7,026 nucleotides of DNA, from contig CAMCUJ010000077.1 of NCBI GenBank assembly GCA_945878965.1, forward strand, positions 1-7,026. Reading direction: 5' to 3'. Of this stretch, positions 1 through 6,554 are shown one piece after another. Under the pieces are notes generated by a model. The model worked only from the letters and a program-made list of their open reading frames with translations. It was not told the origin of the DNA and made no database searches. The first letter of the stretch is position 1, and the number at the start of each line of letters is the position of its first letter. The DNA is from an uncultured Clostridia bacterium. GTDB lineage: Bacteria; Bacillota; Clostridia; Monoglobales; Monoglobaceae. The position numbers and the translations under genes were made by a program.

Positions 1-626
1 CCCGAAGTTACAATGCTTGGCATCTGCTCTCTTGAAAGAGTTATATTATAATGCTTTTCGCCGTTCTCCTCACCAAGATATACAAAGTTATTTTTAATAT
101 CGCCTATAAAGCTGTCTGCCGCAACCTCCGCAAACCGAATTGCCTTGTCAAGCAGCTTTTCATCTACATTTCCGCCGAGAATCGGATTGTAAACTCCATT
201 TTCTTCGCTATATTCCGAAATATCGGTTATGTCTATGCTTTTATATCCGTTGCCGCTGTCTGTATTTACATGTACCTCAAATTCTCCGTCGGTATAATTT
301 TGACTTAAATAAGTCGCATCATCATCTAAAACTCCGGACTTATAATCCTCCGAATCAACAGCCGATTCAGATACACTGCTGCTTGTAAACTTATTATTCT
401 CAATCTTTGATAAAATCTTATACTCCTCAAGCTTAGTATCATCTAAATATGCTGTAATATTAAATTCAGCTGTACAGTTACTAAGCTTTATTAAATTCTT
501 AACCGCATTCTTATAGCTTGAATATCCGTTTGCATTATCAATGTTTGCAAATACCGCTCCGGTAAGAATCATACATCCGGCTACAATACCCGCAAGTGCC
601 TTGAACTTATTACTTCTTTTCTTCAT
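1..626 (-). CDS. Exported protein of unknown family, N-terminal 208 residues (3' end outside window)
   Basis: An uninterrupted reading frame runs from ATG at 626-624 leftwards off the window, giving 208 codons without a stop. The start is set by a GGAGG ribosome binding site at 641-637, ten bases before the ATG. The protein begins MKKRSNKFKALAG, a basic N-terminus followed by a hydrophobic stretch (residues 10-27) ending in V25-F26-A27, which fits signal peptidase I cleavage after A27. V15-A16-G17-C18 also matches a lipobox, but the hydrophobic core continues well past C18, so secretion is the more likely reading. The mature part (NANGYSSYKNAVKNLIKL, then many Asp, Glu, Asn, Tyr and Ser) looks like an extracellular beta-rich domain with alternating polar and aromatic residues; no catalytic motif is visible. 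It is divergent from noc. I do not recognise the family, and the role is unknown. The coding call is secure; its function is not. Confidence 0.85.
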   Translation of the reverse strand, partial: MKKRSNKFKALAGIVAGCMILTGAVFANIDNANGYSSYKNAVKNLIKLSNCTAEFNITAYLDDTKLEEYKILSKIENNKFTSSSVSESAVDSEDYKSGVLDDDATYLSQNYTDGEFEVHVNTDSGNGYKSIDITDISEYSEENGVYNPILGGNVDEKLLDKAIRFAEVAADSFIGDIKNNFVYLGEENGEKHYNITLSREQMPSIVTS

Positions 627-930
627 AACTTCTTTTCCTCCATTTCTGATTTCTAAATTTACCGATAAGTTTTTTCAAGTTTTATTTCCTACTTTATTAT
701 TTTCGCTGTTCCCTGCCGTTTCACCTCTTTTTTTCTTTCTATTTTGTCGACATCTTAATTATAAGCTCCCCTAATAAATATTAACTTACAAAATTATAAA
801 CTTTATATAAATATTTTATTGACCCGTCGAATTATAGAATAATTTTTGTACGGAAATATTTTGCATTCAAGCTAAATATATGTTATAATATGGAAAATAA
901 ATTAATTTTCAGAAAGGGGAAAATAAGAGA
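627..930. other. Divergent intergenic region between the exported-protein gene and noc
   Basis: This is 304 bases of AT-rich DNA without a credible gene. It carries the minus-strand ribosome binding site (637-641) and the plus-strand noc promoter (861-889). For the minus-strand gene there are several TATAAT-like hexamers between about 760 and 840, but none has a convincing -35 at the right distance, so its promoter is not assigned. No operator or riboswitch-like structure is recognisable. Confidence 0.6.
861..889 (+). promoter_or_regulatory. Sigma-A promoter of noc (extended -10)
   Basis: TTGCAT at 861-866 and TATAAT at 884-889 are separated by 17 bases, and a TG at 881-882 gives an extended -10 (TGTTATAAT). 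Transcription should start near 896, giving a leader of about 35 bases. The leader contains an AAGGGG Shine-Dalgarno at 914-919, eleven bases before the noc ATG. The motif fit is strong; use is inferred. Confidence 0.8.
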
Positions 931-1848
931 ATGCTTGCACAAATGATAGAAAGAGTAGGATTTGCAAAAGATAGAGAGGAGAAAAAGACAGGGAAATACG
1001 AGATAGTGGAGGTAGAGGTAAAGGATACTGAGGAAAGCAAACCGGAGGATATAAAAGAGATAGAAGTTAATAAGATTCGGTTTAATCCGTATCAGCCAAG
1101 ACAAGAGATTGAAGAAGACGCTTTAGAGGAATTAAGTATGTCTATTATGAGGTACGGACTTATGCAGCCGATATCGGTAAGACAGATAAATTCCGATGAA
1201 TATGAGCTTATAGCCGGGGAAAGAAGATTAAGGGCATGCCGTAATATCGGACTTGAAAAAATCTATGCAAGAATAATGAAAGTAAACGGAACTGACAGTG
1301 CCGTACTTGCGCTTATAGAAAATATTCAGCGTGAAAATCTCGGTTATATGGAAGAAGCGGAGGCGTTCTCTACACTTATTGCAGAGCACGGCTTAACTCA
1401 GGAGGAGCTTGCGGAAAGACTTGGCAAGAACCAATCCACCATTGCAAACAAAATAAGAATATTAAAGCTTTCACCTGAAATACGAGCTATTCTTAAAGAA
1501 AATAACCTTACGGAACGCCACGCAAGAGCATTATTAAGACTTCCCGATGAAGCCTTAAGACAAAAGGCTCTTTCAAGCATAATTAAACGTGGACTTAACG
1601 TTTCAAAGACGGACGAGCTGATTGAGGAAATGCTTATAGCAGAGAATGAAAAAAATAATGCTGTTAAAAGAAATGCAAGAGAAATACGTATTTTTAAGGA
1701 TATAAGAATATTCACAAACACTATAAAACAAGCTGTTGATATGATGCAGAAATCCGGAATTGCAGCAGAATCCGTAAAGAATGAAAATGATGATTACATA
1801 GAATATACCATTAAAATTCCGAAAAAATCAAGTTCAGTGCATAACTAA
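931..1848 (+). CDS. noc: Noc, nucleoid occlusion protein (ParB/Spo0J superfamily CTPase)
   Basis: This 305-residue protein has the ParB-family plan: an N-terminal CTP-binding domain with NPYQPR (52-57), GERR (96-99) and ENIQREN (130-136), a helix-turn-helix domain (about 155-180), and a C-terminal dimerisation domain. Three things point to Noc rather than Spo0J/ParB. First, the recognition region reads NQSTIANK (Q168, K174) with R196 in TERHAR, the Noc-type residues at positions that differ in ParB. Second, the C-terminus (NTIKQAVDMMQKSG then YTIKIPKK) closely resembles the end of B. subtilis Noc. Third, residues 1-12 (MLAQMIERVGFA) can form an amphipathic helix like the membrane-targeting helix of Noc. 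In that family the protein binds NBS sites, spreads on DNA with CTP, tethers it to the membrane and blocks FtsZ assembly over the nucleoid. No ParA or second ParB lies in the window. The neighbour downstream is 95 bp away and could be co-transcribed. Confidence 0.93.
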   Translation: MLAQMIERVGFAKDREEKKTGKYEIVEVEVKDTEESKPEDIKEIEVNKIRFNPYQPRQEIEEDALEELSMSIMRYGLMQPISVRQINSDEYELIAGERRLRACRNIGLEKIYARIMKVNGTDSAVLALIENIQRENLGYMEEAEAFSTLIAEHGLTQEELAERLGKNQSTIANKIRILKLSPEIRAILKENNLTERHARALLRLPDEALRQKALSSIIKRGLNVSKTDELIEEMLIAENEKNNAVKRNAREIRIFKDIRIFTNTIKQAVDMMQKSGIAAESVKNENDDYIEYTIKIPKKSSSVHN

Positions 1849-1893
1849 AGTCTTTTCTGCAAGGCTCTGCCTTACCTCCGTAATAAAATATAT

Positions 1894-1923
1894 GTATATA
1901 TTCTTATAAAGTTGTCAAGAATA
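1894..1923 (+). promoter_or_regulatory. Candidate sigma-F-type sporulation promoter upstream of the M23 gene
   Basis: GTATA at 1894-1898 is followed, after exactly 15 bases, by GTCAAGAATA at 1914-1923. The B. subtilis sigma-F consensus is GYATA, 15 bases, then GGnnAnAMTR, so only the second base of the -10 element deviates. spoIIQ is a sigma-F gene in B. subtilis, which makes the match more meaningful. Against it, transcription would start near 1930, on top of the Shine-Dalgarno GGAGGTG (1929-1935), and AT-rich DNA gives such matches by chance. This is a hypothesis only. Confidence 0.3.
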
Positions 1924-1943
1924 GTCTTGGAGGTGTTGGAAAA

Positions 1944-2819
1944 ATGAAGAAAAATTATAAAACCAACAAGACTAAGACTGCTAATTCAAACAGTAATATG
2001 GGAATAATACGGGATTACGTAAGAAAAAAAGGGTTTTACATAGCCCTATTTGCATTAGTGGCTATACTCACAGGTTCAGTATTTGTAACAAGCTATGTCA
2101 AGAAAAGTGAAAATATCGGCAGCAGCTTCAATGATGAGGCGTGGAAAGCGGCCATAGCCGAAAGCGAAAAAAAGAATTCGACTTATAATTCAGAAAACAC
2201 AGGCTCCGAATTAACTCCAGACGTAAAAAATTCGGTTTCAGACTCTGAAAAAACAAGTTCAGCAGACACAGCAAATACAGAGAATAAAACGGCAGTGAAA
2301 TCGGATTCCGAAGAACCGGCAAACGTTCAGAACAAGAGCTCGGTTTCCTCTGCAAAAACAGCCATTGCAGAAAATGATGAAACAGAAATTACAGCAGTAT
2401 CGGTATCTGCGGAGAATAAGAAAGTTCAAATGGATATGCCGTGTATCGGCGGAATAATAAAGGATTATTCAATGGATGAGCTTGTATATTCAAAGACTAT
2501 GGACGATTGGCGGACGCACAGCGGAATTGACATAGCGGCATCTGTAGGAGCACAGATAAAAGCGGCAGCAGACGGTATTGTTGAACAGGTTTATACCGAT
2601 GAAATGCTTGGAAATGTGATTGTAATAGACCACGGAAACGGAATTAAGACGTTATACGGAAATCTCCAAAGCTCAGACTATATTGAAGTTAAACGCACAG
2701 TTAAAAAGGGTGATATAATCGGCGGAATAGGAACAAGCGGAAGTGAAGAAAAAGCGGATGAGCCTCACCTTCATTTTGAGGTTTTGAAAGACGGCGAACC
2801 TATAAAACCCGAATTTTAG
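1944..2819 (+). CDS. spoIIQ: SpoIIQ-like membrane-anchored M23 (LytM) peptidase-domain protein
   Basis: This is a 291-residue single-pass protein. A basic cytoplasmic N-terminus (1-30) precedes one membrane helix (about 31-51), then a long low-complexity Ser/Asn/Glu/Lys linker (about 55-160) and a C-terminal M23 domain (about 165-291). The zinc and catalytic residues of active LytM enzymes are all present: H192xxxD196 in THSGIDIA, H230 in DHGNG, and H275-L-H277 in PHLHFE. The segment LVYSKTMDDWRTHSGIDI is characteristic of clostridial SpoIIQ. SpoIIQ sits in the forespore membrane and meets SpoIIIAH from the mother cell across the intermembrane space, forming the channel needed for engulfment. 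B. subtilis SpoIIQ has lost catalytic residues, whereas clostridial forms often keep them, as here. GGAGGTG at 1929-1935 supports the ATG. It could instead be a related cell-wall endopeptidase, since the usual spoIID/spoIIID neighbours are not seen. The M23 assignment is firm; SpoIIQ is likely. Confidence 0.85.
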   Translation: MKKNYKTNKTKTANSNSNMGIIRDYVRKKGFYIALFALVAILTGSVFVTSYVKKSENIGSSFNDEAWKAAIAESEKKNSTYNSENTGSELTPDVKNSVSDSEKTSSADTANTENKTAVKSDSEEPANVQNKSSVSSAKTAIAENDETEITAVSVSAENKKVQMDMPCIGGIIKDYSMDELVYSKTMDDWRTHSGIDIAASVGAQIKAAADGIVEQVYTDEMLGNVIVIDHGNGIKTLYGNLQSSDYIEVKRTVKKGDIIGGIGTSGSEEKADEPHLHFEVLKDGEPIKPEF

Positions 2820-2823
2820 CGAG

Positions 2824-2895
2824 CGACAGCTCTTTTGCCCACGGCGGCAACGAGCCGCCGTAATGATGTATTCTCGGTCGGCTGCGCCGACAGGC
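2824..2895. repeat. Palindromic repeat, left unit (A), copy 1
   Basis: It starts five bases after the M23 stop codon. It contains two perfect GC-rich hairpins in AT-rich surroundings: ACGGCGGC/GCCGCCGT with a five-base loop (2841-2861) and GTCGGC/GCCGAC with a three-base loop (2877-2891). The same unit recurs almost unchanged at about 6376-6466, including the TCTTTTG spacer and the GTATTCTCG joint between hairpins. It is probably a dispersed REP-like element. It has no T-tract, so it is not a typical terminator, although it may protect the 3' end of the M23 transcript. Confidence 0.85.
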
Positions 2896-2920
2896 ATAAC
2901 GGCAGAGATAGCAAATGCTA

Positions 2921-3135
2921 ATTCACGCTTAAAACCGAAAAAGAAAGAGGATAAACCTCAAACGTGAGCCTTAACGAAGCGTTCTTTAAAACGATACGTT
3001 CTAAAAAGTCAAACTCACGCTTGACGTGCTAAAAAAATCCGAAAAGAATGAAGATAATCTTTAAGGAACGCTAAGGGGCGTCGGGGAAATTCCCCGACCG
3101 CCGTTTTTGGTTCTTTTTGGGCGAGCAAAAAGAAC
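2921..3135. repeat. Palindromic repeat, right unit (B), copy 1
   Basis: About 215 bases recur at about 6813-7026 with a few substitutions and one-base indels. Internal structure includes CGTGAG (2963-2968) opposite CTCACG (3014-3019), the hairpin GTCGGGGA/TCCCCGAC (3080-3098, three-base loop), and a perfect ten-base inverted repeat GTTCTTTTTG/CAAAAAGAAC (3110-3135). The 3080-3098 hairpin is followed by CGCCG and five Ts, so it may terminate rightward transcripts. No open reading frame is conserved between the copies, so this is a non-coding, structured dispersed repeat. No transposase is present in the window. Confidence 0.88.
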
Positions 3136-3405
3136 AAACCACTCCTTGGCAAAGGAAATTTATAATTTCAATTTATACGATTTCAAAAACTAATTTCTGT
3201 AATACCTCATAACATCTAAAAATATACAATCCTCAGCGGACAGCAATTGCTTTTATACGGGCGAACACAGTTCGCCCCTACCAATCAAGCAATGTCAAGT
3301 TTTAGTTGTTGCAAGGTAGTAGTGGCGGATTACATATCCGCCCGTGCGACGGCGGTCGCTTTTACACAGCGGTTCACTGCTGCCGTGGCGGTGTACCTCA
3401 GTCAC
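3136..3405. repeat. Gene-free stretch with short REP-like hairpins
   Basis: The first 120 bases are plain AT-rich DNA in which I see nothing. Three palindromes follow: GGGCGAAC/GTTCGCCC (3259-3277, three-base loop), GGCGGAT/ATCCGCC (3324-3342, five-base loop) and GCGACGGCGGTCGC (3346-3359). The last also occurs at 6376-6389 and, with one change, at 6453-6466. They look like scattered intergenic palindromic elements. A one-mismatch DnaA box (TTTTACACA, 3360-3368) follows the last one. Confidence 0.7.
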
Positions 3406-3534
3406 TGTGGATAACTTGTTTAATATTTTGTTCATAACTTCTTTCTATGAAACATATTATAATATATACATTATAAATCTGCGAGTTTTACACATTATCC
3501 ACAGAGTTATTCACAGTTTTCCACAGTATACACA
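3406..3534. other. DnaA-box cluster I (candidate origin or DnaA-binding region)
   Basis: A perfect DnaA box lies on the minus strand at 3406-3414 (TGTGGATAA). An array on the plus strand follows: TTTTACACA (3486, one mismatch), TTATCCACA (3495, perfect), TTATTCACA (3507, perfect to TTATNCACA), TTTTCCACA (3517, one mismatch) and GTATACACA (3526, one mismatch). Starts are 9, 12, 10 and 9 bases apart, about one helical turn each, which places the boxes on one face of the helix. The 70 bases between the first box and the array are very AT-rich, as an unwinding element would be. The density and phasing are far beyond chance. Function as oriC is inferred. Confidence 0.8.
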
Positions 3535-3614
3535 GAATATTTGAGTTTTATTACCTTTTTTAATTGTTTTTCTCCGCATTATCGGACTTATAAACCTTAT
3601 TCTTTATATAACGC

Positions 3615-3650
3615 AAAATCCCGAATTTACTCTTTAAATTCGGGATTTTT
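3615..3650. terminator. Strong bidirectional intrinsic terminator
   Basis: AAAATCCCGAATTT (3615-3628) pairs perfectly over 14 bases with AAATTCGGGATTTT (3636-3649) around a seven-base loop. It has an A-tract on the left and a T-tract on the right, so it can stop transcripts from both directions. It is the first good terminator for gyrA, 125 bases past its stop codon, so the gyrA transcript should run through DnaA-box cluster II. It also shields cluster II from rightward transcription coming from noc/spoIIQ. Confidence 0.9.
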
Positions 3651-3680
3651 ATATTATATTTTTAATTTTATTTAAATAAG

Positions 3681-3719
3681 TTATCTATAGTTTCCACATT
3701 ATCCACAGACTCTTCCACA
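3681..3719 (+). other. DnaA-box cluster II
   Basis: Four tandem box-like nonamers start at 3681 (TTATCTATA, two mismatches), 3690 (GTTTCCACA, two mismatches), 3699 (TTATCCACA, perfect) and 3711 (TCTTCCACA, two mismatches). The spacings are 9, 9 and 12 bases, the same phasing as cluster I. An AT-rich stretch of about 140 bases, interrupted only by the terminator, separates the clusters. One strong site flanked by weak sites is a pattern seen in DnaA-regulated regions. Confidence 0.7.
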
Positions 3720-3774
3720 GTTTTGTTCCATCATTTTTAAACCAAAACTTCGATGCTGTCCTTTTTAATGCTCA

Positions 3775-6264
3775 CTACATTTCTATTGTTTCTGAATTTT
3801 CAGCTTTCTCCGACTCAGCTTCCTCATCATCAGATGAATCAACACGTGCAACCGAAATAATCTTCACTCCGTCCGCAAGCCTCATAAGCCTTACACCCTT
3901 TGTAACTCTCTTGAATGTGCTTACGTCCTTTGCATCAAATCTTATAATAACGCCCTCAGATGTCATAAGAATTATATCGTCATCGTCAGTTACAATCTGA
4001 ATGCCTGCAACCATTCCGGTATCTTCGGTTATATTATAAGTAGTCGTTCCCTTTCCGCCTCTTGCCTGAATTTTGTATTCTTCAAGCTCGGTTTTCTTTC
4101 CGTAGCCGTTTTCACTTACAACTAAAAGCTTGGAATTATCTCTTATAACACACATTCCTATTACATAATCATCTTCTTCAAGCGTAATTGCCTTAACACC
4201 TCTTGAAACTCTGCCCATCTGTCTTACATCGTTTTCATTAAAACGTATAAGCTTTCCGTTATGAGTTCCGACAAATATATCCTTATTTCCGTCCGTAAGC
4301 TTAACACTTATAAGACTGTCGCCCTCATCAAGGTTTATAGCTATTTTTCCGCCCTTTGGAGTATTCTTATATTCCATAAGATCAGATTTCTTGATAATAC
4401 CGTTTCGTGTTGCCATTGTAAGGAATAATCCATCCTCATACTCACGAATAGGTATTACCGCTGAAATGCTCTCGCCCTCGTCAAGCTCTATAAGATTTAC
4501 TATCGGCGTTCCCTTTGCCTGTCTGCCACATTCCGGTATCTCATAAGCCTTTATTCTGTACATTCTTCCCGTATTGGTGAAGAACAGAATATGTGCATGA
4601 GTAGATGCTACAAACATATCGGAAACAAAATCCTCTTCCTTTGTCTGAAGTCCCGTAATACCTCTTCCGCCTCGTTTCTGGCTCTTATAGGTATCAACCG
4701 CCAATCTCTTTATATAGCCCTGATGAGTCATTGTAATTACGTTATCCTCCTCCGCAATCAAATCCTCTATATCTATATCATCAGCAACAGGCTCAATCGA
4801 AGTTCTTCTCTCATCGGCATATTTTTCTTTTATTTCAAGAGCCTCTTTCTTAACTATTTCAAGAACCAAACTCTCATCTGACAATATTTTATTAAGCTCC
4901 TCAACAAGAGCCGTAAGCTCATTATATTCCTTTTCAATCTTGTCACGTTCAAGACCTGCAAGTCTTCCGAGTCTCATATCAAGTATAGCCTGAGCCTGAA
5001 TTTCCGAAAGCTCAAATCTCTCCATTAAACGCTGTTTTGCATTGTCATAGCTGCTTCTGATAATATTTATTACCTCGTCAATATTATCAATTGCAATTCT
5101 TAAGCCCTCTAATATATGAATTCTGTCCTCAGCTTTTTTCTTATCATACTCGGTTCTTCTTCTTACAACGCTTTCCTGATGCTTAACATATTCCTCAAGC
5201 ACCTCTTTAAGATTAAGAATCTTAGGATTTATTTCATCCACAATCGCAAGCATTATTACGCTGAATGTATCCTCAAGCTGTGTATACTTATAAAGACGGT
5301 TCAGTACAATTTCCGCAACCGCATCACGTTTAAGCTCAATAACTATTCTAAGTCCGTCACGGTCGGATTCATCTCTTAAATCCGAAATTCCTTCAACACG
5401 TTTTTCATGAACAAGCTCAGCTATCTTTTCTATAAGCCTTGCCTTGTTGACCATATACGGAATTTCAGTTACAACTATACGCTGTCTGCTGTCGTTTATA
5501 TCCTCAATTTCCGTCCTTGCACGAACCTTAAGCTTGCCTCTGCCCGTATGATATGCGGCACGTATTCCGGCATTGCCCATAACCATAGCCCCTGTCGGAA
5601 AATCCGGACCCTTTATATAATTCATAAGCTCGTCAATGCTTATATCACGATTATCAATAAGTGCAACCACAGCATCGACTACTTCGCCTAAATTATGAGG
5701 CGGAATATTGGTTGCCATACCTACAGCTATACCGTTTGAACCGTTTACCAAAAGCTGCGGAAACCTTGACGGAAGAACCTTTGGTTCTTTTCGGCTTTCA
5801 TCAAAGTTAGGCATAAAATCTACTGTATCTTTTTCAATATCGGTAAGCATATGCACCGAAAGCTTGGACATCTTAGACTCAGTATAACGATAAGCCGCAG
5901 GTGCATCACCGTCTATTGAACCAAAGTTACCGTGACCATCTACCAACGGATAGCGGAGCGAAAAATCCTGTGCCATTCTTACAAGACTGTCATAAACCGC
6001 TGCATCGCCGTGAGGATGATACTTACCGAGAACGTCACCGACTGTCGTAGCACATTTTTTATATTCTTTATTCGGAAGTAAGCCTGCCTCATACATTGAA
6101 TAAAGTATTCGCCTGTGCACGGGTTTAAGTCCATCTCTTACATCCGGTAAGGCTCGTCCGACTATTACGGACATCGCATATTCTATATATGACTTTTTCA
6201 TTTCCTTGTTGATTTCAACAGGAACTATTTTCAGTTTTGATGCATCAAACATTTCTTCAGACAT
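3775..6264 (-). CDS. gyrA: DNA gyrase subunit A
   Basis: This 829-residue protein is full length for the family. The ATP-dependent gyrase (with GyrB, not in the window) introduces negative supercoils by passing one duplex through a double-strand break. The N-terminal breakage-reunion domain (about 1-495) contains the quinolone-determining region [13 protein letters not shown] (80-92) and the catalytic tyrosine Y127 preceded by R126 in YRYTESKM. The C-terminal beta-pinwheel (about 500-805) opens with the GyrA box QKRGGRG (529-535), which separates GyrA from ParC. A second RGGKG lies at 735-739, and the protein ends in an acidic tail (about 810-829), typical of GyrA. Residue A88 is at the position of E. 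coli Ser83, while D92 (E. coli Asp87) is kept. The start is supported by AAGGAG at 6281-6276, eleven bases before the ATG. The gene stands alone, without gyrB upstream, which differs from the common recF-gyrB-gyrA order. Confidence 0.98.
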   Translation of the reverse strand: MSEEMFDASKLKIVPVEINKEMKKSYIEYAMSVIVGRALPDVRDGLKPVHRRILYSMYEAGLLPNKEYKKCATTVGDVLGKYHPHGDAAVYDSLVRMAQDFSLRYPLVDGHGNFGSIDGDAPAAYRYTESKMSKLSVHMLTDIEKDTVDFMPNFDESRKEPKVLPSRFPQLLVNGSNGIAVGMATNIPPHNLGEVVDAVVALIDNRDISIDELMNYIKGPDFPTGAMVMGNAGIRAAYHTGRGKLKVRARTEIEDINDSRQRIVVTEIPYMVNKARLIEKIAELVHEKRVEGISDLRDESDRDGLRIVIELKRDAVAEIVLNRLYKYTQLEDTFSVIMLAIVDEINPKILNLKEVLEEYVKHQESVVRRRTEYDKKKAEDRIHILEGLRIAIDNIDEVINIIRSSYDNAKQRLMERFELSEIQAQAILDMRLGRLAGLERDKIEKEYNELTALVEELNKILSDESLVLEIVKKEALEIKEKYADERRTSIEPVADDIDIEDLIAEEDNVITMTHQGYIKRLAVDTYKSQKRGGRGITGLQTKEEDFVSDMFVASTHAHILFFTNTGRMYRIKAYEIPECGRQAKGTPIVNLIELDEGESISAVIPIREYEDGLFLTMATRNGIIKKSDLMEYKNTPKGGKIAINLDEGDSLISVKLTDGNKDIFVGTHNGKLIRFNENDVRQMGRVSRGVKAITLEEDDYVIGMCVIRDNSKLLVVSENGYGKKTELEEYKIQARGGKGTTTYNITEDTGMVAGIQIVTDDDDIILMTSEGVIIRFDAKDVSTFKRVTKGVRLMRLADGVKIISVARVDSSDDEEAESEKAENSETIEM

Positions 6265-6282
6265 CTATTTTTCCACTCCTTC

Positions 6283-6320
6283 TTAGGGTGAATTTCTGCA
6301 AAACAAAATACTTACCCTAA
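6283..6320 (-). promoter_or_regulatory. Possible leader hairpin of gyrA
   Basis: In the gyrA 5' leader, TTAGGGT (6320-6314 on the minus strand) can pair with ACCCTAA (6289-6283), a seven-base stem with a 24-base loop. It ends one base from the AAGGAG ribosome binding site (6281-6276). This could affect translation or mRNA stability, but the stem is short and the loop long. No convincing promoter hexamers were found upstream; AT-rich candidates exist around 6320-6345. Confidence 0.35.
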
Positions 6321-6375
6321 TTTTAATCCTATACTTTATAATATTCTACACGCACCTTTGATTTCCTCTTTTTTT

Positions 6376-6466
6376 GCGACGGCGGTCGCTCTTTTGCTCA
6401 CGGCGGCAACAAGCCGCCGTAATGAAGTATTCTCGGTCGGCTGTCGCCGACAGCGACAGCGGTCGC
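6376..6466. repeat. Palindromic repeat, left unit (A), copy 2
   Basis: This is a second copy of the unit at 2824-2895. It has the ACGGCGGC/GCCGCCGT hairpin (6400-6420) and GTCGGC/GCCGAC, here with a four-base loop (about 6436-6451). GCGACGGCGGTCGC (6376-6389) and GCGACAGCGGTCGC (6453-6466) stand at the two ends, so this copy is bounded by matching palindromes. A reading frame can be drawn through it but is only repeat sequence. Confidence 0.85.
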
Positions 6467-6519
6467 ATTACCTTGTCGGATTATTACTCATAAACAATGT
6501 ATTAATAAAAAATCGACTC

Positions 6520-6548
6520 TTGACACATATAATACTATCTGATATAAT
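6520..6548 (+). promoter_or_regulatory. Consensus sigma-A promoter of the antisense RNA
   Basis: TTGACA (6520-6525) and TATAAT (6543-6548) are both perfect and separated by exactly 17 bases. It is the strongest promoter in the window. No protein-coding gene lies downstream before the terminator 46 bases away, so its product must be a short RNA beginning near 6555. A stronger promoter for the antitoxin RNA than for the toxin mRNA is expected for type I systems. Confidence 0.9.
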
Positions 6549-6554
6549 ATACAT

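Noticed and set aside
1398..1721. Minus-strand reading frame within noc, and similar frames within gyrA and the M23 gene
   Set aside because: These are shadows of well-supported genes, without ribosome binding sites or recognisable domains.
1859..1875. AAGGC-TCT-GCCTT hairpin after noc as a terminator
   Set aside because: The stem is only five base pairs and no T-tract follows, so it does not separate noc from the M23 gene transcriptionally.
3077..3100. GGGGAAATTCCCC palindrome as a Noc binding site (NBS)
   Set aside because: The NBS core is ATTTCCCGGGAAAT, with the C and G blocks in the opposite order. The sequence here is the stem of a hairpin inside the dispersed repeat and recurs with it at about 6972-6990.
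627..3774. parS sites near noc
   Set aside because: Looked for TGTTTCACGTGAAACA-like sequences by eye; the ACGTGAG and TGACGTG segments in the repeat share only the short central part and do not qualify.
2820..3774. CRISPR array or insertion sequence in the 955-bp gene-free region
   Set aside because: The repeats are not evenly spaced with unique spacers, and there is no transposase or remnant of one; dispersed palindromic repeats and DnaA boxes explain the structure.
3775..6264. ParC (topoisomerase IV subunit A) as the identity of the large minus-strand gene
   Set aside because: A good GyrA box (QKRGGRG at 529-535), a complete pinwheel domain and an acidic tail support GyrA.
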